Shown here: positions 14,883 to 22,201 of the stretch, in pieces
How the letters are laid out: the number at the start of each line of letters is the position of its first letter
Position numbering within the stretch: the first letter of the stretch is position 1
DNA from: an uncultured Rubrobacteraceae bacterium
Lineage (GTDB): Bacteria; Actinomycetota; Rubrobacteria; Rubrobacterales; Rubrobacteraceae
Direction of reading: 5' to 3'
Length of the DNA stretch: 33,878 nucleotides
Assembly (NCBI GenBank): GCA_902805975.1
Contig: CADCUT010000117.1
Coordinates: 1 to 33,878, forward strand
Position numbers and translations under genes: made by a program
The notes under the pieces: model-generated
The model's database searches: none
Seen by the model: the letters and a program-made list of their open reading frames with translations, nothing else
Told to the model about the DNA's origin: nothing

Positions 14883-15016
14883 TCCTGCACGACAACCTCT
14901 CTTCGGGCAACGGGTACAAGGCCAGGCCGCTGCTGGCGCAACTCGGCCTCCCTTTCGAGAGGATCGAGTACGACGTAGATCGCGCCGAGACAACGGTACG
15001 TGGTTCGTTGCGGTAG
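14879..15016 (+). pseudogene. Glutathione S-transferase, truncated N-terminus
   Basis: Starts at ATG 14879 overlapping the DUF1272 stop. The 45 residues begin MILHDNLSSGNGYKARPLLA and continue LGLPFERIEYDVDRAETT, the N-terminal thioredoxin-like half of a bacterial GST. The frame then ends at TAG 15016 with a short unrelated tail. A GST is usually near 200-220 residues. The following 150 bases before the next gene do not restore the thioredoxin cis-Pro block or any GST C-terminal helix in the frames I read. It is most likely a 3'-deleted gene, although translation of the stub is still coupled to its neighbours. Confidence 0.8.
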
Positions 15017-15169
15017 ACATAGGGAGCCGGAATCCCCCTCGGTAATCCTCTCCCCGGGGAAGCTCGCCGCGAGGGGCCCTTCCCGCTCTCGACCGCGCAA
15101 CCGGGGAGACCCGAGCTTTTCAAATACGACGACGCTACCGATCGTGGGCGCCGCCATCGGAGCATGAGA

Positions 15170-16042
15170 TTATCGGGGGAGGGCGAGATCCAGGCCGCCG
15201 GGCTCGGCACTGAGCCGCTGGGTGCCGATTGCGGACAGTAGTTGGAGCTTGTCGTAGCTTTCGGTGCCGGGCGGGGCGGTGAAGACGAGTAAGGCCTGGG
15301 CCTGATTCTGGGTGTAGAGCTTCTGGCTGTCGAACTCGATCTCTCCGATCTCGGGGTGGGCGATGGTCTTGCGGTCCACAGCGCGGATGGCGACCTCGTG
15401 ACGGTCCCAGAGCCCGACGAACTCGGGGCTTCGCTCGCGTAAGTCCTCCACGAGGGCCACGGCGCGGGGGTCGGTACCGTCGCGGGCCAGCGCGACCCTG
15501 AGGTCAGACACCCGCGAGCGCCCCTGGCGGTCTCGGTCGGCTTGTCGGTAGCGTTCCCGCTCTCGGGGGTCGGTGAACCAGCGGTAGACGCCGCTGCGGG
15601 CCAGCCCGGTGAAGCGGGTCTGGTCGCCCAGCAGGGCGACGGCCAACCGGTTCTGGGCGAGGGTCCAGCCAAGGTCAGTGATCACCTGCGCGGGGGCGTC
15701 CTCGAGGCGGTCGAGCATCCGCATCAGCGGCGGGCTGACGTGCTCGGAGCGGAGGAAGCGGGCCGGAGCCTCGTGGCCGGCCAGACGGAACAGGTGGTCC
15801 CGCTCGTCCAGGGTTAATCGGAGCCCGCGGGCGAGGGAGGCCAGCATCTGCTCGGAGGGCTTGGGGCCGCGTTGTTGCTCGAGGCGGGCGTAGTATTCGG
15901 TGGACATCGAGGAGAGGGTGGCCACCTCTTCGCGCCTGAGGCCCGCGACGCGCCGCCTGGGCCCGCTCGGGAGCCCCACGTCCGACGGTCGCAGGGCTTC
16001 GCGCCTTCTGAAGAGGAAGTTGGCGAGCTCCTTTCGATCCAT
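15170..16042 (-). CDS. XRE-type helix-turn-helix regulator with MmyB-like ligand domain
   Basis: 290 residues. The N-terminal HTH spans roughly residues 5-85, with the family motif GLRREEVATLSSMSTEYYARLEQ (recognition region; quoted in two pieces: GLRREEVATL and SSMSTEYYARLEQQRG). The C-terminal MmyB-like domain (~105-265) is the PAS-like ligand-binding part of this family and includes WTLAQNRLAVALLG and GEIEFDSQKLY. Such regulators often repress a divergent oxidoreductase, which fits the NmrA gene at 16397. The start is ATG 16042; no strong ribosome site is seen, and the transcript may be short-leadered. Confidence 0.9.
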   Translation of the reverse strand: MDRKELANFLFRRREALRPSDVGLPSGPRRRVAGLRREEVATLSSMSTEYYARLEQQRGPKPSEQMLASLARGLRLTLDERDHLFRLAGHEAPARFLRSEHVSPPLMRMLDRLEDAPAQVITDLGWTLAQNRLAVALLGDQTRFTGLARSGVYRWFTDPRERERYRQADRDRQGRSRVSDLRVALARDGTDPRAVALVEDLRERSPEFVGLWDRHEVAIRAVDRKTIAHPEIGEIEFDSQKLYTQNQAQALLVFTAPPGTESYDKLQLLSAIGTQRLSAEPGGLDLALPR

Positions 16043-16396
16043 GACAGGAGTGTAATTGCATGGAGGACGCCGAGCCAGGTACCGCCGGTACGGGTATAAG
16101 CGCTCCCCTTTTGCTCCCGGCCTCCGGGTTTACATTCACGGCAGACGTAACCGATTGCCGCAATCCCAAGACAGGCGAGTGGCACGGAGGAGGTCCATCG
16201 TGAAAGGCGTGGTGCGGTCCGGGCAACGCGGTGAAACCTTGCTGGACCAATCGCCGGTGGCCGTGATCCCGCGACGCTCGACCCGGCTACTCGTTGCCAC
16301 ACGCCCGCATTCCATCAGAGGGAGCCTCGGGTCGACGAGAACGAGTCCTGAGCATCTAGGCGAACTTTTTTCGAGCGAACTTTTGGAGGTCTTGTC
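16043..16396. other. 354-base divergent intergenic region, XRE regulator / NmrA gene
   Basis: No real gene recognised; open frames here lack ribosome sites and family motifs. The part next to the NmrA gene holds two direct repeats, described separately. This is the likely regulatory region shared by the divergent genes. Confidence 0.5.
16360..16384. promoter_or_regulatory. Direct repeat upstream of NmrA gene, candidate operator
   Basis: GCGAACTTTT at 16360-16369 and again at 16375-16384, a 15-base period, ending just before the GGAGGT ribosome site of the gene at 16397. It could be a binding site of the divergent XRE/MmyB regulator acting on the NmrA transcript start or leader. No promoter hexamers are obvious. 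Confidence 0.4.
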
Positions 16397-17284
16397 ATGA
16401 TCGTCGTTACTAGCCCCACCGGCCTTATCGGCCATCAGGTACTCGACAACGTCCTCGAAGGCGACGAGCCGGTCCGCGTGATCGTGCGCGACCCCACCAA
16501 ACTCCCCTCGCCCGTGCGCGAGCGCGTCGAGGTCGTCGAGGGATCTCACGGCGACCGGGACGTGGTCGACCGGGCCTTCGACGGCGCCGACTCGGTCTTC
16601 TGGCTGGTGCCCCCTGACCCCCGCGCCGGGAGCGTGGAGGCCGCCTACGTGGACTTCAGCCGGCCTGCCGCCGGGGCGATCACGGGCCGTGGGGTCGACC
16701 GCGTGGTCTCCGTCTCGGCCCTGGGCCGCGGGACGCCGGTGGCCGGCAACGCCGGGTACGTGACGGGTTCGCTGGCCATGGACGACCTGATCTCCGGCAC
16801 CGGCGTGAACTTCCGCGCGCTGACGATGCCCTCTTTCATGGACAACATCCTCCGCCAGGTCGGCCCCATCAAGAACCGCGGGGTGTTCTTCTCGCCGATA
16901 GCCGGGGACCGCAAGCTCCCGGCCGTCGCCACGCGCGACATCGCCGCGGTGGCCGCCGGCCTGCTGCTCGACCACACCTGGACCGGCCGCGACCACGTCG
17001 CGGTGCTAGGCCCCGAGGACCTCTCCTTCGACGACATGGCGACCATCATGTCCGAGGTGCTGGTCACCCCCGTGCGCTTCCAGCAGATCCCCGCCGAGGC
17101 GTACAAGGAGAACATGATGGGCGTCGGGATGTCCGACGCGATGGCGCAGGGCATGCTCGACATGGCGCTGGCGAAGGACAACGGCCTCGACAGCGCCGAG
17201 CCCCGCACCCCCGAGTCCACCACCCCCACCACCTTCCGCCGGTGGTGCGAGGAAGTGCTCAAACCGGCCGTCCATGCGGCTTGA
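16397..17284 (+). CDS. NmrA-like NAD(P)-binding protein
   Basis: 295 residues from ATG 16397 with TGGAGGT nine bases upstream. The N-terminal dinucleotide-binding region is SPTGLIGHQVLDNVL, close to the GxxGxxG pattern of NmrA/TMR-type atypical SDRs. VSVSALGRG follows near residue 110; there is no YxxxK. A GDRKLPAVATRDIAAVAA block is typical of NmrA/QOR2-like proteins. It is probably a redox-sensing or NAD(P)H-quinone-reductase-like protein. It faces the XRE/MmyB gene, and an alpha/beta hydrolase follows by 32 bases as a likely operon. Confidence 0.9.
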   Translation: MIVVTSPTGLIGHQVLDNVLEGDEPVRVIVRDPTKLPSPVRERVEVVEGSHGDRDVVDRAFDGADSVFWLVPPDPRAGSVEAAYVDFSRPAAGAITGRGVDRVVSVSALGRGTPVAGNAGYVTGSLAMDDLISGTGVNFRALTMPSFMDNILRQVGPIKNRGVFFSPIAGDRKLPAVATRDIAAVAAGLLLDHTWTGRDHVAVLGPEDLSFDDMATIMSEVLVTPVRFQQIPAEAYKENMMGVGMSDAMAQGMLDMALAKDNGLDSAEPRTPESTTPTTFRRWCEEVLKPAVHAA

Positions 17285-17316
17285 GCGCCCCTGATCCCTG
17301 ACGAAAGGAATACCAG

Positions 17317-18276
17317 ATGGCCGAGCTACGTGAAAGCACCGTGCTCAACGCGCTAACCGAGGAGCAGATCGACCACATCTTGCAAGGGATGGCCGACGGC
17401 TTCGGCCGGCAGCAGCGCTCGCCGGTCCTGCACGCGCCGTCGGAGGCGGGGCTCGACTACGAGGACGTGACCTTTTCCGCGAGGGACGGCACGCCGCTGG
17501 AGGGCTGGTTCATCCCCGCCACCGGGTCCGACAGGCTGATCGTCGTAAACCACCCGATGGGCTTCACCCGGTCGGGGATGCCCACGCACCTCGAACCGTG
17601 GCGGTCGCTCTGGGCCGCGAGCGGGAACGGCTTCGAGGTGAACTTTATCCCCGACCTCCGGATCCTCCACGACGCCGGCTATAACGTCTTGGCCTACGAC
17701 CTGCGCAACCACGGCCTCAGCGGCGCGGCGAACGGCGGCATCTCGTCGAGCGGCATCTTCGAGGCCCGAGATGTCGCCGGCTCGCTCGACTACGTGCGCG
17801 AGCGCGGGGAGACGCGGGGCATGAAGGTCGGGCTCTTCAGCCGGTGCCTGGGCGCCAGCTCCACCTTCTCGGCCATGACGCGGTTCCCCGAGGCGTTCGA
17901 CGGCGTGCGCTGCCTGGTAGCGCCGCAGCCGGTCACCATGAAGACCATCGTGGGTCGACGACTGGCCCTCGTAAGGGTGCCGGCCGAACGCCTCGACGAC
18001 CTCGAACGGCGTCTCGTGGTGAGCACGGGCATCGGGTTCGCGCCGAGGGCCCCGCGAGAGTGGGCCAAGAACGTCCGGGTTCCGACGTTCCTCTATGGGG
18101 TGCGCGACGACGTGCTCACGGAGCCCGCCGACGTGCAGACGATGTTCGACAACATCCCCACCGCGGACAAAAAACTCCGGTGGATAGAGGGCACCACGCG
18201 CCGCTGGGACGGGTACCTGGAGTTCCAGCGCCGCCCCGAGCCAATGCTGGAGTGGTTCGAGCGGCACATGGCCTGA
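17317..18276 (+). CDS. Alpha/beta hydrolase with Cys in the nucleophile position (dienelactone-hydrolase-like)
   Basis: 319 residues from ATG 17317, cotranscribed with the NmrA gene. A core alpha/beta hydrolase fold is visible: VVNHPMGFTRSG (oxyanion region), NVLAYDLRNHGLSG, then a nucleophile elbow LFSRCLGASS with Cys177 in the position usually held by Ser. The GxCxG-type elbow recalls dienelactone hydrolases. The acid may be in YGVRDDVLTEP (~254-264). No clear catalytic His was picked out in the C-terminus. Substrate unknown; could also be a non-catalytic relative. Confidence 0.85.
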   Translation: MAELRESTVLNALTEEQIDHILQGMADGFGRQQRSPVLHAPSEAGLDYEDVTFSARDGTPLEGWFIPATGSDRLIVVNHPMGFTRSGMPTHLEPWRSLWAASGNGFEVNFIPDLRILHDAGYNVLAYDLRNHGLSGAANGGISSSGIFEARDVAGSLDYVRERGETRGMKVGLFSRCLGASSTFSAMTRFPEAFDGVRCLVAPQPVTMKTIVGRRLALVRVPAERLDDLERRLVVSTGIGFAPRAPREWAKNVRVPTFLYGVRDDVLTEPADVQTMFDNIPTADKKLRWIEGTTRRWDGYLEFQRRPEPMLEWFERHMA

Positions 18277-18560
18277 TCTCCGGACGGGCTTCGAAAACGG
18301 AGCGAGCTCCGCCTGGGGAACTCGGCGACGCCGTTCTAGGACGTCCGTTCGGAGGCGTCCGTTCGGAGGCGTTTATTCGGCGTGGATCTCGTGCGCAAAG
18401 TGCGTGCACAGCCGGTTAGCGTACCGGTCGGCCTGGCCGTCGAAAGCCGGTCTTATTTCATCATAGTCGAGTCTTCTCGCAGCGGTCGAACACCTTACTC
18501 TTGGAAGCGCGCGTGGTCTCCTGTGCCCGACGGTCAGCCCATCGCCGCCCAGGCTGCGCA
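18277..18560. other. 284-base intergenic region with a possible gene remnant (minus) and tandem repeat
   Basis: On the minus strand (about 18480 down to 18373) a frame reads YDEIRPAFDGQADRYANRLC followed by THFAHEIHAE and a stop. It looks protein-like; the RY..LC.HF.H pattern recalls the start of DUF2218, but the frame ends before any further family block. There is no ribosome site or intact 5' part. A tandem 14-base repeat lies next to it at 18343-18370. Confidence 0.35.
18343..18380. repeat. Tandem 14-base repeat
   Basis: GTCCGTTCGGAGGC occurs at 18343-18356 and 18357-18370, followed by a degenerate third unit, GTTTATTCGG, at 18371-18380. It lies between the hydrolase stop and the TetR gene stop, in the convergent gap. 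Confidence 0.75.
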
Positions 18561-19316
18561 TCAGCCCGGAGGGTCGGCGAGCCTGTCGAGCCAATCGGAG
18601 AGCAGGGCACGCTCCGAGGGTATAAACCCGGCCGGTGCCTCGGGCAGGACCGCCTTGAGCGCCACGGCGCGATCCGGGACCCGGTCGTGGCCGGTTTGCC
18701 CGGTCTCCGGCCCGGGGGCCGCGTCCGTGGTCACCGCCGCGAGGGTCGCCTCGCGGATCGCCTCGGACAGCCCGGGGTCGCGATCCTCCTCCTCAACGGC
18801 GATGAGCGTCAGGACGACGCCCGAGCTGGTGGCCCGGATCATCCGCGCGGCCCGTCCCACCCCGACGCGCAGGCGGCCGGCCTCGGCCACGCGTTGCACC
18901 AGCCCGATCAGGATCTCGAAAGACTCCCGATCCGCCGCGGTCTGCGCTCCGGGCCTGGGGTCCCCGTACATGAGCGTGAAGAAGGCCGGGTTGTCGAGAC
19001 CGAAACCGACGTGCAAGTCCCACCCCCGCCTGAGGTCCTCGACCGGGTCCTCGACGACCTCCCGCGCCACCTTGCCCCGCAAATACTCCTGGAACCCGAA
19101 GCTGGCAACCTCGTCGAGCAACCCGCGCATGTCGCCGAAGAGGCGGTAGATCGTGGGCGCCTGCACCCCGGCGGCCGCCGCGACCGCCCGCTTGGAGATC
19201 GCCTCCCGACCACCCTCGGCCAGCAGCTCGGCGGCGGACCGCACGATCCGGTGCCTCGTGCTCGCCCTCTTGCTCTCCCGTGTCTCGTCCGTCCCGGTAA
19301 TCATCGTCTCGTTCAT
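18561..19316 (-). CDS. TetR-family transcriptional regulator
   Basis: 251 residues. The N-terminal TetR HTH (~20-66) shows STRHRIVRSAAELLAEGG, then AISKRAVAAAAGVQAPTIYR with LFGDM, the standard helix 2-3 recognition region. The C-terminal ligand domain resembles the TetR_C_33/YcdC-like group. It is divergent from the SDR at 19431 and a palindrome lies 9 bases before its start, so autoregulation and control of the SDR/SnoaL-MDR genes are likely. Starts at ATG 19316 or 19304; there is no clear ribosome site, so a leaderless or short-leader transcript is possible. The stop is downstream of a possible remnant gene. Confidence 0.92.
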   Translation of the reverse strand: MNETMITGTDETRESKRASTRHRIVRSAAELLAEGGREAISKRAVAAAAGVQAPTIYRLFGDMRGLLDEVASFGFQEYLRGKVAREVVEDPVEDLRRGWDLHVGFGLDNPAFFTLMYGDPRPGAQTAADRESFEILIGLVQRVAEAGRLRVGVGRAARMIRATSSGVVLTLIAVEEEDRDPGLSEAIREATLAAVTTDAAPGPETGQTGHDRVPDRAVALKAVLPEAPAGFIPSERALLSDWLDRLADPPG

Positions 19317-19324
19317 AGTTAATA

Positions 19325-19346
19325 AGGTAACACAATTTTGTTACCT
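19325..19346. promoter_or_regulatory. Palindromic TetR operator
   Basis: AGGTAACA (19325-19332), a 6-base spacer, TGTTACCT (19339-19346): perfect 8-base arms in an AT-rich island. It sits between the TetR start and the -35 of the SDR promoter, so binding could control both genes. A partial second copy (TGTTAC and GGTAGC) at about 19378-19391 overlaps the SDR -10 and transcript start. Confidence 0.8.
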
Positions 19347-19350
19347 CTGG

Positions 19351-19379
19351 TTGTGATACCAGTGGGTCGGTGATATTGT
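19351..19379 (+). promoter_or_regulatory. Promoter of the SDR/SnoaL-MDR operon
   Basis: TTGTGA (19351-19356), 17 bases, TATTGT (19374-19379). Transcription would begin near 19386, about 45 bases before the SDR ATG. The operator palindrome abuts the -35 and a degenerate half-site overlaps the -10. Confidence 0.6.
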
Positions 19380-19430
19380 TACTTATGGTAGCTATTCCGG
19401 CTCGTGGAGGGCCGGAGACAGGAGGCGGAG

Positions 19431-20351
19431 ATGAGCGACAGGATTATCCTGGTCACCGGGGCCAGCAGCGGGTTCGGGGCGCTCGCCGCCCGCGCGCTCG
19501 CGGAGGGTGGGGACACCGTCTACGCCAGCATGCGCGCGACCGGGGGGCGCAACGCGGCCCGGGTGGAGGCGGTGGGGGCCTGGGCCGGGGAGACGGGGCA
19601 TGATCTCAGGGCGCTGGAGCTCGACGTGCAGTCCGAGACTTCGGTCGAGGCCGCTGTGGACACCATAATCGCCGAGCACGACCGAATCGACGTGATCGTC
19701 CACAACGCCGGCCACATGGTGTTCGGCCCGGCGGAGGCCTTCACGCCGGAGCAGTACGCCGAGCTCTACGACGTCAACGTGCTCGGCGCGCAGCGCTTGA
19801 ACCGCGCGGCGCTGCCCCGCATGCGCGCCCGCCGGAGTGGCCTGCTCGTCTGGGTGGGAAGCGCCAGCACGACCGGCGGAACGCCGCCGTGGCTCGGGCC
19901 GTACTTCGCGGCAAAGGCGGCGATGGACCGGCTCGCGGTCGTCTACGCCCAAGAGCTTTCCCGCTGGGGCATCGAGACCTCCATCGTCGTGCCCGGGGCC
20001 TACACCTCAGGGACCAACCACTTCCTCCACGCCGGCTCGCCGAACGACGGGCCAACGGCCGACGCCTACAGCAACGGGCCGTACGCGGGGATCGAGGACG
20101 ACATAGGCGCGGGGCTGGCGGCGCTCGAACCCGAGGACGCCGACGCGGCCGACGTGGGGCGCGCGATCGCCGGGGTGGTGGCGGCCCCGCGCGGGCGCAG
20201 GCCGTTCAGGGTCCACGTCATGACCGGTCCCGAGGGCGCGCACGTGGCCGACCCTGTCGTCGACCGGCTCCGGGCGGAGCTCCTGCGCCGCGTAGACCTC
20301 GGCGACCTGCTGACCGTGCGTGCGGCGGCCACTCAAGAGGACCGGTCGTGA
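19431..20351 (+). CDS. Short-chain dehydrogenase/reductase (SDR)
   Basis: 306 residues from ATG 19431, preceded by GACAGGAGG; a frame-open ATG at 19404 has no ribosome site. Cofactor motif TGASSGFG (9-16), NAG (~88-90), active-site Ser in the VGSAS strand region and YFAAK (Tyr and Lys, ~165) are all present, so it should be catalytically intact. After the core it has an extended C-terminus with VVPGAYTSGTNHF. It is the first gene behind the TetR-controlled promoter. A GTG at 20348 overlaps its stop and is in frame with the following SnoaL-MDR gene. The substrate is unknown. Confidence 0.92.
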   Translation: MSDRIILVTGASSGFGALAARALAEGGDTVYASMRATGGRNAARVEAVGAWAGETGHDLRALELDVQSETSVEAAVDTIIAEHDRIDVIVHNAGHMVFGPAEAFTPEQYAELYDVNVLGAQRLNRAALPRMRARRSGLLVWVGSASTTGGTPPWLGPYFAAKAAMDRLAVVYAQELSRWGIETSIVVPGAYTSGTNHFLHAGSPNDGPTADAYSNGPYAGIEDDIGAGLAALEPEDADAADVGRAIAGVVAAPRGRRPFRVHVMTGPEGAHVADPVVDRLRAELLRRVDLGDLLTVRAAATQEDRS

Positions 20352-20461
20352 TCTCCCCGCTGCAACGCGGCGCCCGGGCGGTGGCCCGGACGTTGCGGCG
20401 CGAGGCCGAAGACGGCGCCGGCATTGACGGCGTCCACAACTCTAGAAAGAGGACAACGCAT

Positions 20462-21850
20462 ATGACGGACACAGCAAACGAGTCGCAGGTGTTCGGGTTG
20501 AGCAGCGAGGACCGCAGGGCTGTCGAGACGTTCTACCGCGCCTTCAACGGGCGTCCCGAACTGCTCGATCAGGCCGTGACGCCCGACTGGCAGGACATCC
20601 CACTCGGTCCCGGACAGCGGCCGGGCCGGGACGGCATGAAGCCGCTCATCGAGGCGTTCGCCGCGGCGTTCCCCGACGCCGAGATCAAGATCCACGAGAT
20701 CATCGCCGGGCCAGACCGGGCGGCGGTGCGGTTGGAGATCACGGGCACCCACACGGGTGAATGGTTCGGGGTTGCGCCAACGGGCAGGAGCTTCGTCCTG
20801 CCCCTCCACGAGTTCCACCGCATCGAGAACGGAAAACTGACCCACACCTGGCACCTCGAAGACTGGTTCGGCTGGTTGAACCAGGTAGGCGCCTGGCCCC
20901 CGCAGACCACCACAAAAAGAGGAGACACGATGAAGGCTGCACGACTCAGCGGCTACAATGCCGCGCCGACGCTCGAAGAGATACCGGTGCCGGAGATCGG
21001 ATCCGACGATGTACTAGTCCGCGTCGGGGCGGCGAGCATGAACCCGATGGACAACAAGCTGCAGATGGGCGTTCTGCACGACGCCTTCCCGCTCGAGTTC
21101 CCCTACACGATGGGGACGGACCTGGCCGGCACGGTCGAGCGCGTCGGGCCTGACGTAGTAGGCTGGAGTCAGGGGGACAGGGTCCTCGCGCGGACCGACC
21201 CGACGAGCGGCGGCGCCCTGGCCGAGCTGGCCGTCCTCCCCGCCTCCTACCTCGTCCGGGTGCCCGAGTCGATGTCGATCGAGAGGGCCGCCGCCATCCC
21301 CACCACCGCCGCCACCGCCTACCAGGCCCTGTTCGAGATGGCGGACCTGAAGCCTGGGCAGACCGTGCTGGTGCACGCGGGCACCGGCGGCGTCGGCAGC
21401 ATCGCCATCCAGTTCGCCAAGGCGGCGGGCGCGCGCGTGATCGCCACGGCCTCGGGCGATGGCGTCGAGATCACCCGCCGGCTCGGCGCGGATGAGGTGA
21501 TCGACTACCGTCAGGAGGACTTCACCGAGAAGGTCTCCGGCGTAGACCTGGTGCTCGACACCGTCGGGGGAGAGACCCAGCGGCGCTCCTTCGGGGTCCT
21601 GCGCCCGGGCGGTCTCCTGCTCGGCATCGCCGTCCCGCCGGACGAGGAGGCGGCCGGTGCGTACGACGTGAAGACCGCCTTCAACGTTCACATCTCCGAC
21701 GCGGCCCGGCTCGAGAAGGTCGTCGAGCGCGTCGACGCCGCCGGGACGGAGGTCCTGATCGACCGCACGGTGCCCCTGGACTCGCTGGACGAGGCCTTCG
21801 CCCGCCAGGGATCGGGACGCGCCCGCGGCAAGATCCTCCTCACCCCGTAA
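20462..21850 (+). CDS. Continuous SnoaL-like (ester cyclase) plus MDR quinone-reductase reading frame
   Basis: 462 residues if read from ATG 20462 (AAAGAGG upstream); GTG 20348, overlapping the SDR stop, is an in-frame alternative. Residues ~15-145 form a SnoaL-like ester cyclase domain (FYRAFNGRPELLDQAV; GTHTGEWFGVAPTGR; HTWHLEDWFGWLNQVGA). There is then no stop: the linker PPQTTTKRGDT leads straight into a medium-chain dehydrogenase/quinone oxidoreductase (from Met157, ATG 20930; MKAARLSGYNAAPTLEEIPV; Rossmann VLVHAGTGGVGSIAIQFA; GADEVIDYRQEDF), without zinc-ligand Cys clusters. An AAAGAGGAG ribosome site before ATG 20930 implies the second protein can be made separately. It is either a true fusion or two genes that lost the intervening stop. 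Confidence 0.85.
   Translation: MTDTANESQVFGLSSEDRRAVETFYRAFNGRPELLDQAVTPDWQDIPLGPGQRPGRDGMKPLIEAFAAAFPDAEIKIHEIIAGPDRAAVRLEITGTHTGEWFGVAPTGRSFVLPLHEFHRIENGKLTHTWHLEDWFGWLNQVGAWPPQTTTKRGDTMKAARLSGYNAAPTLEEIPVPEIGSDDVLVRVGAASMNPMDNKLQMGVLHDAFPLEFPYTMGTDLAGTVERVGPDVVGWSQGDRVLARTDPTSGGALAELAVLPASYLVRVPESMSIERAAAIPTTAATAYQALFEMADLKPGQTVLVHAGTGGVGSIAIQFAKAAGARVIATASGDGVEITRRLGADEVIDYRQEDFTEKVSGVDLVLDTVGGETQRRSFGVLRPGGLLLGIAVPPDEEAAGAYDVKTAFNVHISDAARLEKVVERVDAAGTEVLIDRTVPLDSLDEAFARQGSGRARGKILLTP
20917..20932 (+). promoter_or_regulatory. Internal ribosome binding site and ATG for the MDR part
   Basis: AAAGAGGAG followed by an ATG at 20930, inside the open frame of the SnoaL-MDR gene. Spacing is normal for an actinobacterial start, so a separate MDR protein of about 306 residues is likely to be produced as well as any fusion. 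Confidence 0.65.
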
Positions 21851-21901
21851 CCGCGATCTCGGGAACGAGCCACCGGGAGCGACGCCGCGGCGTCGCCCTC
21901 G

Positions 21902-22180
21902 GTGCGTAAGAGAACGGGCATCGATACCACAAAGAAAGACATGCCCCGCATCATGCGACGAGGCCCCGGGTACACGAGCCTCGTCTCGGCGCTCGTCGCG
22001 GCGGCTTGCGCGTCCCCCGCGGGCGGGACCGCACCCTCGTCCGGCGACGCGACCGGCGATGCGTCCGGCGGCACCGCGGACGGCGGCGCGGAGGAACCGG
22101 CGCGCGGCTTCTAGGAGTCGTTCAACTCCGGTGGCGTCGACCGTCTCGACGCCGTCCTCGCTCCACGACGCGGGCGGGCT
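21902..22180 (+). pseudogene. Decayed lipoprotein/SnoaL-like remnant
   Basis: From GTG 21902 or ATG 21941 a signal-peptide-like stretch (TSLVSALVAAACASPAGG, lipobox-like AAAC) leads into a Gly/Ser/Thr/Ala-rich linker and EEPARGF. It then hits TAG at 22112. Read past the TAG, the frame continues ESFNSGGVDRLDAVLAPRRG, which looks like the first helix of a SnoaL/NTF2-like domain (commonly Y/F-ESFNSGDVD). TAG is one base from a Tyr codon TAC. The rest of the fold is missing and the EamA promoter follows. It is probably a truncated gene. Confidence 0.5.
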
Positions 22181-22187
22181 TTGCGGG

Positions 22188-22201
22188 TAGACTGCCGGTC
22201 G
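22188..22201 (+). promoter_or_regulatory. Candidate -10 for a leaderless EamA transcript
   Basis: TAGACT at 22188-22193 followed by 7 bases to the GTG at 22201, the spacing expected if transcription starts at the start codon. The same hexamer is the candidate -10 at 9931. No good -35 was seen and there is no ribosome site before the GTG, which fits a leaderless mRNA. Confidence 0.4.

Noticed and set aside
16056-16400. 114-codon plus-strand open frame in the XRE/NmrA gap
   Set aside because: No ribosome site, Arg-rich, overlaps the NmrA start and holds the operator-like repeats; not gene-like.
19889-20461. Upstream extension of the SnoaL-MDR frame into the SDR gene
   Set aside because: Arg-rich out-of-frame reading of the SDR. 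The SnoaL start at ATG 20462 has a ribosome site. Only the short stretch from GTG 20348 remains a fair alternative.
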